From assembly GCA_028277885.1 (NCBI GenBank), contig JANQFK010000070.1:1-64000 (forward strand): 64,000 bases of DNA, in the 5' to 3' direction. The notes beneath the pieces are model-generated. The model did not search any database. It worked only from the letters and a program-made list of their open reading frames with translations, and was not told the DNA's origin. Source of the stretch: Myxococcota bacterium. Its GTDB lineage: Bacteria > Myxococcota_A > UBA9160 > UBA6930. This document shows, piece by piece, positions 52,168 to 61,266 of this stretch. Every line of letters begins with the position of its first letter. Positions within the stretch are counted from its first letter, which is position 1. The position numbers and the translations under genes were made by a program.

Positions 52168-54523
52168 CGCCGGCGCCACCGGGCTCGCCCCGCTCCGGGT
52201 CGCCCGCCTCGAAGCGGACCACGTAGGGCGACTCGCTCAGGTGCTCGCGCACCGCGCGCAGGAGCGCGCCGCCCCCGATCCCGTGCACGATGGCCACCTC
52301 GGGCAGCCCCGCCGCCGCGGCCGCGTCGAGCACGCCGGCCAGGCGCTCGAGGGCCTCGGCGACGCGGAGCCCGCGCAGGTCGCAGCGGCTCGCCGCGTCG
52401 ACGGGCCGCGGTGCGTCGACGCGCACGCGCGAGGCCGGGGGCCGCGCGGGCCCTCCGGCCGCCGCCGAGAGGCGATCCGCGGGCAGCGAGAGCTTCGCGG
52501 CGCCCACCTGGACCGTGGCGCGGCCCCGCCGGTCGGGCAGCGCCACCAGCACCCCGCGCCGGCCGCCCGGCACCTCGACGGGATCGCCCGCCCGGGCCCG
52601 CCGCCAGTCCACGGGCCGCGCGGCCGCGCGGGCCTCGGGCGCCGCGTCCTGCTGCGCCTCCCGGGCCCGCGCCTCCAGGGCGAGCAGCCGCTCCCGGGCC
52701 TCGGCGGCGTCGCGCGCCGTGCCCTTGCGCTGGAGCTCGCGGATCACGCCGGCGACCTCGGCGTGGGCCTCGCGGAAGGCGTGGTCGAGCTCGCCCCGCA
52801 TGGCGGCGAACAGCTCGTCGCGGCGCTCCTGGAGGCGCTCGAGCTTGTGCCGGTAGGCGTCGCGGGCGCTCTCGCTCTCGGCGCGCAGCTCCCCGGCCTC
52901 GCGGCGCTCGCGCTCGAGGGCCGCGCGGCTGGTGGCGAGCTCGGTCAGCACCCGGTCGAGCTGCCGGTCCTCGCGCTCGAGGAGCGCCGAGGCCCGCTCG
53001 AGCACCCGGCTCGGCATGCCCATGCGCGCCGCCACCGCGGTGGCGGAGGACGAGCCCGCGGCGCCGAGGCGCAGCCGGTAGGTGGGCTCGAGCGTCTCGG
53101 GATCGAACTCCACGCTCGCGTTCTCGAAGCGCGGATCGACGTCCGCCATCTCCTTCAGCAGGTTGTAGTGCGTGGTGGCCACCACCCGGGCGCCAGCGTC
53201 GGCCAGGCTCTCGAGGGTGGCCTGGGCCAGGGCCGCGCCCTCGCTCGGGTCCGTCCCCACCCCCACCTCGTCGAGGGCCACCAGGCTGCGCGGGCCCGCC
53301 TCGCGCACGATCTCCGCCAGGTTCGCGACGTGGGCCGAGAAGGTGGAGAGGCTCTCGCGCAGGTCCTGCTCGTCACCGATGTCGGCGAGCAGCGTCTCCA
53401 CCGCGTCCAGCCGCGCGCCCGGGTCCGCGGGCACGTGCAGGCCGGCCCGGGCGCCGAGCACCGCCAGGGCGAGGGCCTTCATCGCCACCGTCTTCCCCCC
53501 CGCGTTCGGCCCCGAGATCACCAGCACGTGGAACGACTCGCCGAGCCGCACGTCGTTGGGCACCACCTGCTCCCGGGGCAGCAGCGGATGACGCAGCTGC
53601 ACCAGGCGGAACACGCCCTCCTCGCCCACCTCGGGCTCGACCGCCTCCTGCTCGCCGGAGAGCGCGCCCCGGGCGAAGGCGAGGTCGAGGTCCGCCAGGG
53701 CCTCGAGGCCGGCCTCGATGGGGTCGCGCTCCCGCGCCGCCGCCTCGGTGAGGGCGCGCAACACGCGCTGGGTCTCGCGCTCGACGGCGAGCTCGGCCTG
53801 CTTGTGGCGGTTGTTGAGCTCGACCAGCGCCTGGGGCTCCACGAAGAGGGTGGTGCCCGAGGCCGAGGCGTCGTGCACGATGCCGGGCACGCGCCCGCGC
53901 GAGTCCGCGCGCACGGGCAGCACGTAGCGGTCGCCGCGCACGGTGTAGAAGGAGTCCGAGAGCGCGGGCGCCACGTCGGGGTCCTGGAGGTAGCGCCCGA
54001 TGCGCTGCTGGATCTCCGCGGCGAGCCGGTGGGACTCGCGCCGGGCCTCGGCGAGGAGCGGCGAGGCCGCGTCGGCCACCTCGCCCTCGGCGTCGATGCA
54101 GCGCTCGATCTCGTCCTCGAGGTCGCTCGTCGCCGCGAGCCCGGCCGCGCGGTCCGCGAGCCGCGGCGCGCTCTCGGTGCGGCTCGCGAGGAAGCGCTCG
54201 GTGAGGCGGAAGGTGGCGAGGGTCGCGCCCACGTCGCGCAGCTCCGCGGGCGAGAGGTTCCCGCCCTTGCCGAGGCGCGCGAGGGTCGCGGCCAGCGGCC
54301 GCGCGCCGCCCAGGGGCGGCGCGTCGCCCGCATCCAGGACGGCGCGGGCCTCGCTGGTCTCCGCCAGCCGCTCGCGCATGCCGGCCGTCTCGGCCTCGAA
54401 GGGCGACGCGTCGCTCGCGAGGCGCTCGCGTCCGCGCGGCGTGCGCAGGTGCTCGGCCAGCCGCGCCACCAGGTCCGGCCACTCGAGCCGTGCGAGGGTC
54501 TTCGGCGGGACGCGGAAGGCCAC
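52142..54523 (-). CDS. mutS2: Endonuclease MutS2
   Basis: Protein of 793 aa, full length. MutS core with lever domain, Walker A G-P-N-A-G-G-K-T, Walker B with L-V-A-L-D-E-V-G-V-G-T-D-P-S-E-G, a long coiled-coil arm (about 510-600), and a C-terminal Smr domain (C-D-L-R-G-L-R, V-H-G-I-G-G-G-A-L). MutS2 suppresses homologous recombination and also splits collided ribosomes in some bacteria. Coding overlap with the convergent oxidoreductase is 26 nt. Confidence 0.95.
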   Translation of the reverse strand: MAFRVPPKTLARLEWPDLVARLAEHLRTPRGRERLASDASPFEAETAGMRERLAETSEARAVLDAGDAPPLGGARPLAATLARLGKGGNLSPAELRDVGATLATFRLTERFLASRTESAPRLADRAAGLAATSDLEDEIERCIDAEGEVADAASPLLAEARRESHRLAAEIQQRIGRYLQDPDVAPALSDSFYTVRGDRYVLPVRADSRGRVPGIVHDASASGTTLFVEPQALVELNNRHKQAELAVERETQRVLRALTEAAARERDPIEAGLEALADLDLAFARGALSGEQEAVEPEVGEEGVFRLVQLRHPLLPREQVVPNDVRLGESFHVLVISGPNAGGKTVAMKALALAVLGARAGLHVPADPGARLDAVETLLADIGDEQDLRESLSTFSAHVANLAEIVREAGPRSLVALDEVGVGTDPSEGAALAQATLESLADAGARVVATTHYNLLKEMADVDPRFENASVEFDPETLEPTYRLRLGAAGSSSATAVAARMGMPSRVLERASALLEREDRQLDRVLTELATSRAALERERREAGELRAESESARDAYRHKLERLQERRDELFAAMRGELDHAFREAHAEVAGVIRELQRKGTARDAAEARERLLALEARAREAQQDAAPEARAAARPVDWRRARAGDPVEVPGGRRGVLVALPDRRGRATVQVGAAKLSLPADRLSAAAGGPARPPASRVRVDAPRPVDAASRCDLRGLRVAEALERLAGVLDAAAAAGLPEVAIVHGIGGGALLRAVREHLSESPYVVRFEAGDPERGEPGGAGVTVARLSE

Positions 54524-54594
54524 GGGGCGAGTCTAGCGGCGCCCGGGGCGCGGGGATTCAGCTTCGCCTAGCTTCCTGCCGAAACGGTACCCGC

Positions 54595-55413
54595 ATGGCG
54601 GACGAGCTCCTCACCGAGACGATCCTGGAGTCCACCCGGGACCTCGACCAGCGCAGCGTGGCCGAGATCCTGGAGGCGATCCACGCCCAGGACCGCGTGG
54701 CCGCCGAGGCCGTGGGGCGCGTGCTGCCGGAGATCGGCCGCGCCGTGGAGGTGCTGGTGCTGGTCCTCCAGGGCGGCGGCACCTGGTACAACGTGGGCGC
54801 GGGCACCAGCGGGCGCATGGGGGCGCTCGACGCCGCCGAGATCCCGCCCACCTTCGGCTACCCGCCGGAGCGCGTGCAGGCGATCCTGGCCGGCGGCCCC
54901 ACCGCGCTGGTGCGCGCCGTGGAGGGCGCCGAGGACGACCCCGAGGCCGCCCGCCTCGCGCTGCGCCAGCGCCAGCTCGTTCCCGGCGACGCCGTGGTGG
55001 CGATCTCGGCCAGCGGCCGCACGCCCTTCGCGCTCGGCGCCCTCGAGGAGGCGAAGGCCGTGGGCGCGCGCCGCGTCGCCATCACCTGCGATCCGGACTC
55101 CCCGCTCGCCGCCGCGGCCGAGATCCCGATCGCGCCCCGGGTGGGGCCCGAGGTGATCGCCGGCTCGACGCGCATGAAGGGCGGCCTCGCCCAGAAGATG
55201 GTGCTCCACCTGCTCTCCACCACCACCATGGTGCGCCTGGGCCGCGTGGAGGGGAACCTGATGACCAACCTCCACCCGGCCTCGCGCAAGCTGCGCAAGC
55301 GCGCGCTGCGCATCGTGATGTCCCTCGCGGAGGTGGACGAGGACCGCGCCTCGGCGCTCCTCGACGAGTGCCACGGCAGCGTCCACGACGCGGTGGAGCG
55401 GGCGCGGGGCTGA
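54595..55413 (+). CDS. murQ: N-acetylmuramic acid 6-phosphate etherase
   Basis: Converts MurNAc-6-P to GlcNAc-6-P and lactate in peptidoglycan recycling. The protein is 272 aa, slightly short of the common 300. SIS-domain motif G-A-G-T-S-G-R-M-G-A-L-D-A-A-E-I-P-P-T-F-G is diagnostic, with later A-G-S-T-R-M-K. No anhMurNAc kinase or PTS neighbour. GlmS/GlmU in this window and the GH20 enzyme could use its product. Confidence 0.93.
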   Translation: MADELLTETILESTRDLDQRSVAEILEAIHAQDRVAAEAVGRVLPEIGRAVEVLVLVLQGGGTWYNVGAGTSGRMGALDAAEIPPTFGYPPERVQAILAGGPTALVRAVEGAEDDPEAARLALRQRQLVPGDAVVAISASGRTPFALGALEEAKAVGARRVAITCDPDSPLAAAAEIPIAPRVGPEVIAGSTRMKGGLAQKMVLHLLSTTTMVRLGRVEGNLMTNLHPASRKLRKRALRIVMSLAEVDEDRASALLDECHGSVHDAVERARG

Positions 55414-55423
55414 GCGCGGCGGC

Positions 55424-56383
55424 CTAGAGCTGCGCCCGGAAGGTGTCGCAGGCGTCCGGGTCGCCGGACTCGAGGCCGCGGCGGAACCACTCGACGCGCT
55501 GGCGCGAGGAGCCGTGGGTGAAGGCCTCGGGGACCACGTAGCCCTGGGACATCTTCTGGATGTTGTCGTCGCCGATGGCGGCGGCGGCGCGCAGGCCCTC
55601 CTCGACGTCGCCGTCCTCGAGCAGGCCGCGCTGGGCGGTGCTGTGGCCCCAGACGCCGGCCAGGCAGTCGGCCTGGAGCTCCATGCGCACCGAGAGCTCC
55701 TTGGCGCGTCGCGGGTTCGCCTGCTGGGCGCGGCGCACGTCGGGCTCGATGCCCGTGATGCGCTGCACGTGGTGGCCGATCTCGTGGGCGAGCACGTAGG
55801 CCTGGGCGAAGTCGCCCGAGGCGCCGAAGCGCCGGCGCAGCTCCCCGTAGAAGGCGAGGTCGATGTAGGCCTTCTGGTCCCGGGGGCAGTAGAAGGGACC
55901 CGAGGCCGCCGACGCGAAGCCGCAGGAGGACTCCACCGAGTCGCGGAACAGCACCAGCTTGGCGTCGCGGTAGCCCGGCAGCAGCTTCGCCCAGGTGCCC
56001 TGGACGTCGTCGAGCACGAAGGAGACGAAGTCGACGAGCTCCTCCTCGCCCGCGCTGCCCCGCGGCGCCGAGACCGGCGGCAGCCCGCTCGGCGAGGCGG
56101 GGAAGGGAACCCGGGTCTCGGTGCCGCCCCCGATCACCTCGCCGCCGCCCAGCATCCCCGAGCGGCTCAGCAGGAAGAAGACGCCGACCATCAGCAGGAT
56201 GGTGCCGAGTCCCATGCGGCGGCCGCCTCCGCCGCCCAGGCCGCCGGGCAGGGGCAGGCGCGGCAGCCCGCCGCCGCCGCGGCCCGCGCCGCCCAGGGAG
56301 AAGGGCGACGGCCGGCGCCGGGCGGGGCCGCGGCCCCGGCGGTCCTCGATGTTCCGGCTGCGCTGGCCGCGCTTCCAGCGCAC
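55424..56383 (-). CDS. YpfJ-type neutral zinc metallopeptidase
   Basis: Protein of 319 aa. Basic Arg/Gly-rich N-terminus, one TM helix (about 58-72), then a zinc peptidase domain with H-E-I-G-H-H (about residue 200) and downstream Q-A-D-C-L-A-G-V-W ligand region. Likely inner-membrane-anchored with the active site outside. Substrate unknown. Convergent with murQ, with a 10 nt gap. Confidence 0.88.
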   Translation of the reverse strand: MRWKRGQRSRNIEDRRGRGPARRRPSPFSLGGAGRGGGGLPRLPLPGGLGGGGGRRMGLGTILLMVGVFFLLSRSGMLGGGEVIGGGTETRVPFPASPSGLPPVSAPRGSAGEEELVDFVSFVLDDVQGTWAKLLPGYRDAKLVLFRDSVESSCGFASAASGPFYCPRDQKAYIDLAFYGELRRRFGASGDFAQAYVLAHEIGHHVQRITGIEPDVRRAQQANPRRAKELSVRMELQADCLAGVWGHSTAQRGLLEDGDVEEGLRAAAAIGDDNIQKMSQGYVVPEAFTHGSSRQRVEWFRRGLESGDPDACDTFRAQL

Positions 56384-56385
56384 GG

Positions 56386-57552
56386 CTAGATGGCGCGCAT
56401 GCCGGTGATCGCCTCACCGAGGATCAGGGTGTGGACGTCGTGGGTGCCCTCGTAGGTGCGCACGGTCTCGAGGTTCACCATGTGCCGCATGGACTGGTAG
56501 TCGTCCACGATCCCGTTGGCGCCGAGCAGGTCCCGGGCCTCGCGGGCGATGCGCAGGGCCACGTCCACGTTGTTGCGCTTCGCCATGGACACCATGGCGT
56601 GGTGCAGCCTGCCCTCGTCCTTGAGCCGGCCGAGGCGCAGCGCCAGCAGCTGGCCCTTGGTGAGCTCGGTGAGCATGTCGGCGAGCTTGGCCTGGGTGAG
56701 CTGCTTGCCCGCCAGCGGCCCGCCCTGGACGACGCGCTCCTTCGCGTAGCCGAGGCACTCGTCGTAGCACGCCATGCCGGCCCCGAGCGCCCCCCACGCG
56801 ATCCCGTAGCGCGCCTGGGTGAGGCACGAGAGCGGCCCCTTCATGCCCTCGGCCTTGGGCAGCCGGTTCTCCTCGGGGACCTCGACGTCCGAGAGGAACA
56901 GCTCCGAGGTCACCGAGGCGCGCAGGGAGAACTTGCCCTTCATGTCGCGGGCCTCGAAGCCCGGCCGGTCGGTCTCGACCAGGAAGCCGCGGATGCCGTC
57001 CTCGGTGCGGGCCCAGATCACCGCCACCCTGGCGAGGGTGCCGTTGGTGATCCAGCGCTTGGTGCCGGAGATCACCCAGCCCCCGCCGCGCCGCTCCGCC
57101 CGGGTGCGCATCCCCGACGCATGGCTGCCGAAGTCCGGCTCGGTGAGGCCGAAGCAGCCCACCGCCTCGCCCGAGGCGAGGGCGGGCAGCCAGCCCTCCT
57201 TCTGCGCGTCGGAGCCGAAGGCGTGGATCGGGTACATCACCAGCGAGCCCTGCACCGAGGCGAAGGAGCGCAGCCCCGAGTCGCCGCGCTCGAGCTCCTG
57301 CATGACGAGCCCGTAGGCGACGTTGTTCATGCCCGCGCAGCCGTAGCCCTGGAGGTTGGCGCCGAACAGGCCGAGCTCCGCCATCTGCGGCACCAGCTCC
57401 ATGGGGAAGGAGCCGTCCTGGCGCACGTGCTCCTGGATCCGGGGCAGGAACTCCCGGGACACGAACTCGCGCACGCTCTGGCGTGCGAGGCGCTCCTCGT
57501 CCGAGAGCTCCTCGTCGAGGAGGAGGAAGTCGACGCCCTCGAAGTCGGCCAT
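56386..57552 (-). CDS. Glutaryl-CoA dehydrogenase-type acyl-CoA dehydrogenase
   Basis: Protein of 388 aa; ATG at 57552. ACAD fold with G-L-T-E-P-D-F-G-S-H-A-S-G-M (GCDH style), Y-G-I-A-W-G-A-L-G-A, and the C-terminal Y-E-G-T-H-D-V-H with catalytic Glu. GCDH decarboxylates glutaryl-CoA to crotonyl-CoA in Lys/Trp and aromatic catabolism. Not part of the 35-47 kb operon; the YpfJ-type peptidase gene lies 2 nt downstream. Confidence 0.88.
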   Translation of the reverse strand: MADFEGVDFLLLDEELSDEERLARQSVREFVSREFLPRIQEHVRQDGSFPMELVPQMAELGLFGANLQGYGCAGMNNVAYGLVMQELERGDSGLRSFASVQGSLVMYPIHAFGSDAQKEGWLPALASGEAVGCFGLTEPDFGSHASGMRTRAERRGGGWVISGTKRWITNGTLARVAVIWARTEDGIRGFLVETDRPGFEARDMKGKFSLRASVTSELFLSDVEVPEENRLPKAEGMKGPLSCLTQARYGIAWGALGAGMACYDECLGYAKERVVQGGPLAGKQLTQAKLADMLTELTKGQLLALRLGRLKDEGRLHHAMVSMAKRNNVDVALRIAREARDLLGANGIVDDYQSMRHMVNLETVRTYEGTHDVHTLILGEAITGMRAI

Positions 57553-57606
57553 GACGCATCTCCGTCGCTGGGAGCCAGCCCCGAAGCCTAGCGCACCCCC
57601 CAAAGG

Positions 57607-57642
57607 GAACGGGCCCGCGGCGGGTGGCCGGCGGGCCCGTTC
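57607..57642 (-). terminator. Hairpin terminator of phasin-like gene
   Basis: Perfect 12-bp stem GAACGGGCCCGC / GCGGGCCCGTTC (57607-57618 with 57631-57642), 12-nt loop. On the minus strand it follows the phasin-like gene by 23 nt and is followed by a weak CCCTTTG tract. Confidence 0.5.
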
Positions 57643-57665
57643 GGGGGTGACTGGCGGAGACGGGA

Positions 57666-58007
57666 TCAGGCGCGCTCGAGCTCGCGGACCTTGCGGTTCA
57701 GCTGGGCGACCTTGCGCTCGAGACGCTCGACCTCGCTCTGGGTGGCGATGCGGAACGTGGAGAGCACCTGCTCGACCTGCTGCTCGATGCGCTCGGACGC
57801 GCTCTCGCGCAGGCCCTCGACGCGCTTCACGATGGGATTGCTCGAGAAGTCGTCGCGCAGCTTCTGGACGCGCTTCTCCGCGCGGCGCTCGAGCTCGCGG
57901 CGGCGCTTGTCCGCCTGCTTCTGGATCTCGCGGTACCGCTTCTCGAAGGACTTGCGGGCGTCCTCGATGCGGTCGAAGCCTTCCTGGATCACGCTGGGCT
58001 GGGCCAT
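57666..58007 (-). CDS. Phasin-like coiled-coil protein
   Basis: Protein of 113 aa, strongly helical, alternating Lys/Arg and Glu with heptad spacing from about 10 to 110. No membrane or export signal. Size, charge pattern and a strong promoter fit polyhydroxyalkanoate granule phasins (PhaF/PhaI-like). No PHA synthase is in the window, so other coiled-coil roles are possible. Confidence 0.65.
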   Translation of the reverse strand: MAQPSVIQEGFDRIEDARKSFEKRYREIQKQADKRRRELERRAEKRVQKLRDDFSSNPIVKRVEGLRESASERIEQQVEQVLSTFRIATQSEVERLERKVAQLNRKVRELERA

Positions 58008-58070
58008 GGGAACCTCCTGATCGGCTGCCTTGGCGGCACGGGGGGTGCGCCGCGGAGCGAAGAAGGGCCA

Positions 58071-58098
58071 AATCTAACACGCCGCGTCAGTGCGTCAA
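58071..58098 (-). promoter_or_regulatory. Sigma70-type promoter of phasin-like gene
   Basis: Minus-strand TTGACG (58093-58098), 16-nt spacer, TAGATT (58071-58076). Both elements and spacing are good; the transcript would start near 58064, 57 nt before the ATG. Confidence 0.7.
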
Positions 58099-58153
58099 GG
58101 CCCGGGTCTGGATTCAGTTATTCCGGGCACTTAGGACGGAGGTCGCCTGACGC

Positions 58154-58190
58154 GGCGCGGCGCTCTGGGGGCTGTTCAACGCGCCGCGCC
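58154..58190 (-). terminator. Hairpin downstream of fabH
   Basis: Perfect 10-bp stem GGCGCGGCGC / GCGCCGCGCC (58154-58163 with 58181-58190) with 17-nt loop, just after fabH (minus). No U-tract. Likely an end or stabiliser of the hflX-fabH transcript. Confidence 0.4.
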
Positions 58191-58212
58191 ATGACGGCGG
58201 GCCGCGGGCCCC

Positions 58213-59217
58213 CTACCAGCGCAGGACGGCGCTCGCCCAGCTGAAGCCCGACCCGAAGGCGGTGAGGGAGACGAGCTGGCCCCGCCGCAGGGCGCCCTCG
58301 GCCTCGGCCTCGGCGAGCAGCATGGGGATCGCGGCCGCCGAGCAGTTCCCGTAGCGCTGGATGTTGTTGCGCAGCTTCTCGGGCGGGATCTCCAGGCTGT
58401 TCGCGACGTACTCGTTGATCCGCAGGTTGGCCTGGTGGAACAGGAACAGGTCGACGTCGTCCTGCTTGACGCCGGCCGCCTCGAGGGCCTCGAGCAGCAC
58501 CTCGGGCATCCGCGTCACGGCGTGCTTGAAGACGAACTTCCCCTCCATCTGCGGGAAGTGAAGGCCCTGGTCGTACATCTCCTGGGTGAAGCGCGGGTGC
58601 AGCGCCGAGCCCGGTGCCTCGAGCCAGAGCTTGCGGGCGTACTTGCCCTGGGCGTGGAGACGCACCGAGAGCACCCCGCTGGGATCTTCGGGGTCGTCGT
58701 TCGCCTCCAGCACCGCCGCCCCGGCGCCGTCGCCGAACAGCACCGCGACGTCCCGCCCGCGGGTGCTGACGTCGAGCCCCGTGGAGTGGACCTCGCAGCC
58801 CACCACCAGCACGCGCCGGTACTGGCCCGAGCGCAGGAACGAGTCGCCGATGGCGAGCGAGTAGAGGAACCCGCTGCACTGGGCGCGCACGTCGAAGCAC
58901 GGCGTCTCCGAGAGCCCCAGCCGGTCCTGGAGGAAGAAGGAGGTGCCCGGGAAGTCCGCCTCGGGCGAGAGGGTGCCGAGCACGATGCAGTCGAGATCGC
59001 CGGGCTCGAGCCCGGCCGCCTCCAGGGCGCGCCGCGCCGCGGCCTCGGCGAGGTCCGCCGGCCCCTGCTCCTCGGTGACCCAGCGGCGCTCCTCGATGCC
59101 CGAGCGCTGGCGGATCCACTCGTCGCTGGTCTCCATGTACTTCTCGAGCTCCGCGTTGGTGACCACGCGGTCCGGGACGTCCATGCCGGTGCCCGTCACC
59201 TTGGCTCGCACGTTCAT
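58213..59217 (-). CDS. fabH: 3-oxoacyl-ACP synthase III (FabH-type)
   Basis: Protein of 334 aa. Catalytic Cys in R-A-Q-C-S-G-F, His in F-H-Q-A-N-L-R, and Asn in G-N-C-S-A-A-A-I-P: the FabH triad is intact. Normally condenses acetyl-CoA with malonyl-ACP to start fatty acid synthesis. The ATG overlaps the hflX stop (ATGA). No other fab gene is adjacent, so a specialised KASIII (for branched or long starter units) is possible. Confidence 0.87.
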   Translation of the reverse strand: MNVRAKVTGTGMDVPDRVVTNAELEKYMETSDEWIRQRSGIEERRWVTEEQGPADLAEAAARRALEAAGLEPGDLDCIVLGTLSPEADFPGTSFFLQDRLGLSETPCFDVRAQCSGFLYSLAIGDSFLRSGQYRRVLVVGCEVHSTGLDVSTRGRDVAVLFGDGAGAAVLEANDDPEDPSGVLSVRLHAQGKYARKLWLEAPGSALHPRFTQEMYDQGLHFPQMEGKFVFKHAVTRMPEVLLEALEAAGVKQDDVDLFLFHQANLRINEYVANSLEIPPEKLRNNIQRYGNCSAAAIPMLLAEAEAEGALRRGQLVSLTAFGSGFSWASAVLRW

Positions 59218-60920
59218 GCCACACCCCCCTTGGCCCGGAGCGGCTCCACGAGCCGGATCTCCGCGGCGTCCTCGCGCCACAGCTCCTGCTCGGCGCGCTC
59301 CAGCAGCTCCCGCAGCCCGGTGCGCTCGACGGCCGAGACCGCCACGCCGCGGGACCGCTCCGCCAGCGCCTCGCCGAAGCCCGGCGAGAGGCGGTCGATC
59401 TTGTTGAAGACGAGCAGCTCCGGCGTGTCGCCGAGGCCGATCTCGTCCAGCACCGTGCGCACCGCCGCGATGCGGCGCTCGGCGTCCTCCGCCGACGCGT
59501 CCACCACGTGCAGGAACAGGTCCGCCTCGCGCAGCTCCTCGAGGGTGGCGTGGAAGGCCGAGACCAGGTCCTTCGGCAGGTCGCGGATGAAGCCCACCGT
59601 GTCGGTGACGATCACCTCGCGGTCCCGCGGGAAGCGCAGCCGGCGCGACGCCGGGTCGAGGGTGGCGAACATCTTGTCCTCGACGTGGACGTCGCTCTTG
59701 GTCAGCGCCCGCAGCAGGGTGCTCTTGCCCGCGTTCGTGTAGCCCACGATGGAGAGCACCGGCACGCCGCGGCGGGTGCGCCGCGCCCGGCGACCCTCGC
59801 GCTGGCGCATCAGGCTGCGGCACTCGCGCTCGAGGCGCGCCACCCGGTCGCGCACGCGGCGCCGGTCGATCTCGAGCTTCGTCTCGCCCGGGCCCCGGCC
59901 GCCGATCCCGCCGGCCAGGCGCGAGAGCGAGGTGTCGCGCTGGGCGAGGCGCGGCATCACGTAGCGCAGCTGGGCGAGCTCGACCTGGAGCTTGCCGTCC
60001 CGGGTGGTGGCGTGCTGGGCGAAGATGTCGAGGATCAGCTGGGTGCGGTCGATGACGCGCAGCTCGAGGCGCTCGGCCAGGTTGCGGGCCTGGGTGGGCG
60101 TCAGGTTGTCGTCGAAGATCACCAGGTCCACGTCGGACTGGAAGCAGTGGATCACCAGGTCCTGGAGCTTGCCGGCGCCCAGCACCGTGCGCGGATCCAC
60201 CCGCGAGCGCTGCTGGGTGATCACCTCCACCACCTCGACCCTCGCGGAGCGGGCCAGCTCCTTCAGCTCCTCGACCGCGTACTCGAACTCGTCGGGGCGG
60301 CGTCCGGCGGTGACGCAGACCAGGATGGCGCGCTCGTCGGAGCCCACGGTGCGGCCGGTGCGGGTGCGCGCCAGCTCCTCCTCGAGGGCCCGGATCCAGT
60401 CCTGGAAGTCGATGTCGAGGCGCGCGGGGGGCACCGGATCCAGGAACTGGATCGAGGCGCCGGAGTCGTTCGCGGGCAGCAGCGCGGCCACGTGGGCGTC
60501 GCCGGGCAGGCCGTCCTCGCCCGCGGCCACGCTCGCCATGGCGTCCAGGCGCAGCACCGCGAGGTCGGTGAGGTCGTCCCGGGTGAGGCCCTCGTCGGCC
60601 AGGTGGGTGTGGATGCAGCGCAGGCCGCGCAGCCGGCCGCGGCCGGCGCGCAGGCGCCCCCAGTCCGGCAGCTCGATGCCGCGCGGCCCGCCCACCATGA
60701 CGTGGGTGACCGAGCCCCGCCGATCCACCAGCACGCCCACCTGGCGGCGGATCTCCCGGGAGAGCTCGGTCAGCTGGCGGGCGAACTCCTGGGTCAGCAG
60801 GCGATCCGCGGGGATGCGCCGCTGGCCCAGCCGCTCGAGCTGTCGAACCTGGCTGGCCTTCAGGCCCTGGGTGTTGCCGACGGGTCTTATGGAGTGGGTT
60901 CCTCGGAGGGGCCCTCTCAA
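59214..60920 (-). CDS. hflX: Ribosome-associated GTPase HflX
   Basis: HflX splits stalled or hibernating ribosomes. GTPase motifs: G-Y-T-N-A-G-K-S (G1), D-T-V-G-F-I (G3), N-K-I-D (G4), plus the HflX-specific G-G-I-G-G-R-G-P-G-E-T-K. Extended N-terminal domain starting G-N-T-Q-G-L-K, as in deltaproteobacterial homologues. Start is unclear: no ATG/GTG near that motif. TTG at 60920 gives 568 aa; an ATA at 60890 would fit homologue length best. Confidence 0.9.
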   Translation of the reverse strand: MRGPLRGTHSIRPVGNTQGLKASQVRQLERLGQRRIPADRLLTQEFARQLTELSREIRRQVGVLVDRRGSVTHVMVGGPRGIELPDWGRLRAGRGRLRGLRCIHTHLADEGLTRDDLTDLAVLRLDAMASVAAGEDGLPGDAHVAALLPANDSGASIQFLDPVPPARLDIDFQDWIRALEEELARTRTGRTVGSDERAILVCVTAGRRPDEFEYAVEELKELARSARVEVVEVITQQRSRVDPRTVLGAGKLQDLVIHCFQSDVDLVIFDDNLTPTQARNLAERLELRVIDRTQLILDIFAQHATTRDGKLQVELAQLRYVMPRLAQRDTSLSRLAGGIGGRGPGETKLEIDRRRVRDRVARLERECRSLMRQREGRRARRTRRGVPVLSIVGYTNAGKSTLLRALTKSDVHVEDKMFATLDPASRRLRFPRDREVIVTDTVGFIRDLPKDLVSAFHATLEELREADLFLHVVDASAEDAERRIAAVRTVLDEIGLGDTPELLVFNKIDRLSPGFGEALAERSRGVAVSAVERTGLRELLERAEQELWREDAAEIRLVEPLRAKGGVA

Positions 60921-61266
60921 TCTACGACGGGGACCGAGCCCGCGCCAAGTGGGGGCATGTTCCCCTCGGGGGTTTCCGGACAAGGTGGGATCGAGGCGAG
61001 CGCACACCGCGCAGGAGCGATCCTCTCCCCACGCAAGCCCGCCCCTCGGGCGGGCGCGCAGCGCGGCGCTCGGCGCCGCGCGAAGTCCAGCAGGGCCGCT
61101 GCTCGCGGGGCGAGCGTTCTCGGGCGGGTGATGCTGGCGGGGCCACCGCCCCACAGGCCCTGGTATTTGGCGAGCGCTTCCCAGCCCCTATTCTCCCGTG
61201 TCGCGCCGACGGCTCGGGTGGCCTGGGGCTACGCCGGGCGGCCGCGCGGACCGATGTAGAGGAGCC
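60921..61266. other. Divergent intergenic region before glmU
   Basis: 346 nt between hflX (minus) and glmU (plus). Holds two adjacent perfect hairpins, at 61037-61055 (7 bp, GCCCGCC/GGCGGGC) and 61061-61081 (9 bp, GCGCGGCGC/GCGCCGCGC), and the glmU promoter at 61167-61194. Otherwise GC-rich and without a recognised gene. Confidence 0.5.
61167..61194 (+). promoter_or_regulatory. Promoter of glmU
   Basis: TTGGCG (61167-61172), 16-nt spacer, TATTCT (61189-61194). About 65 nt of leader before the ATG at 61267, which has GAGGAG nearby. Confidence 0.5.
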
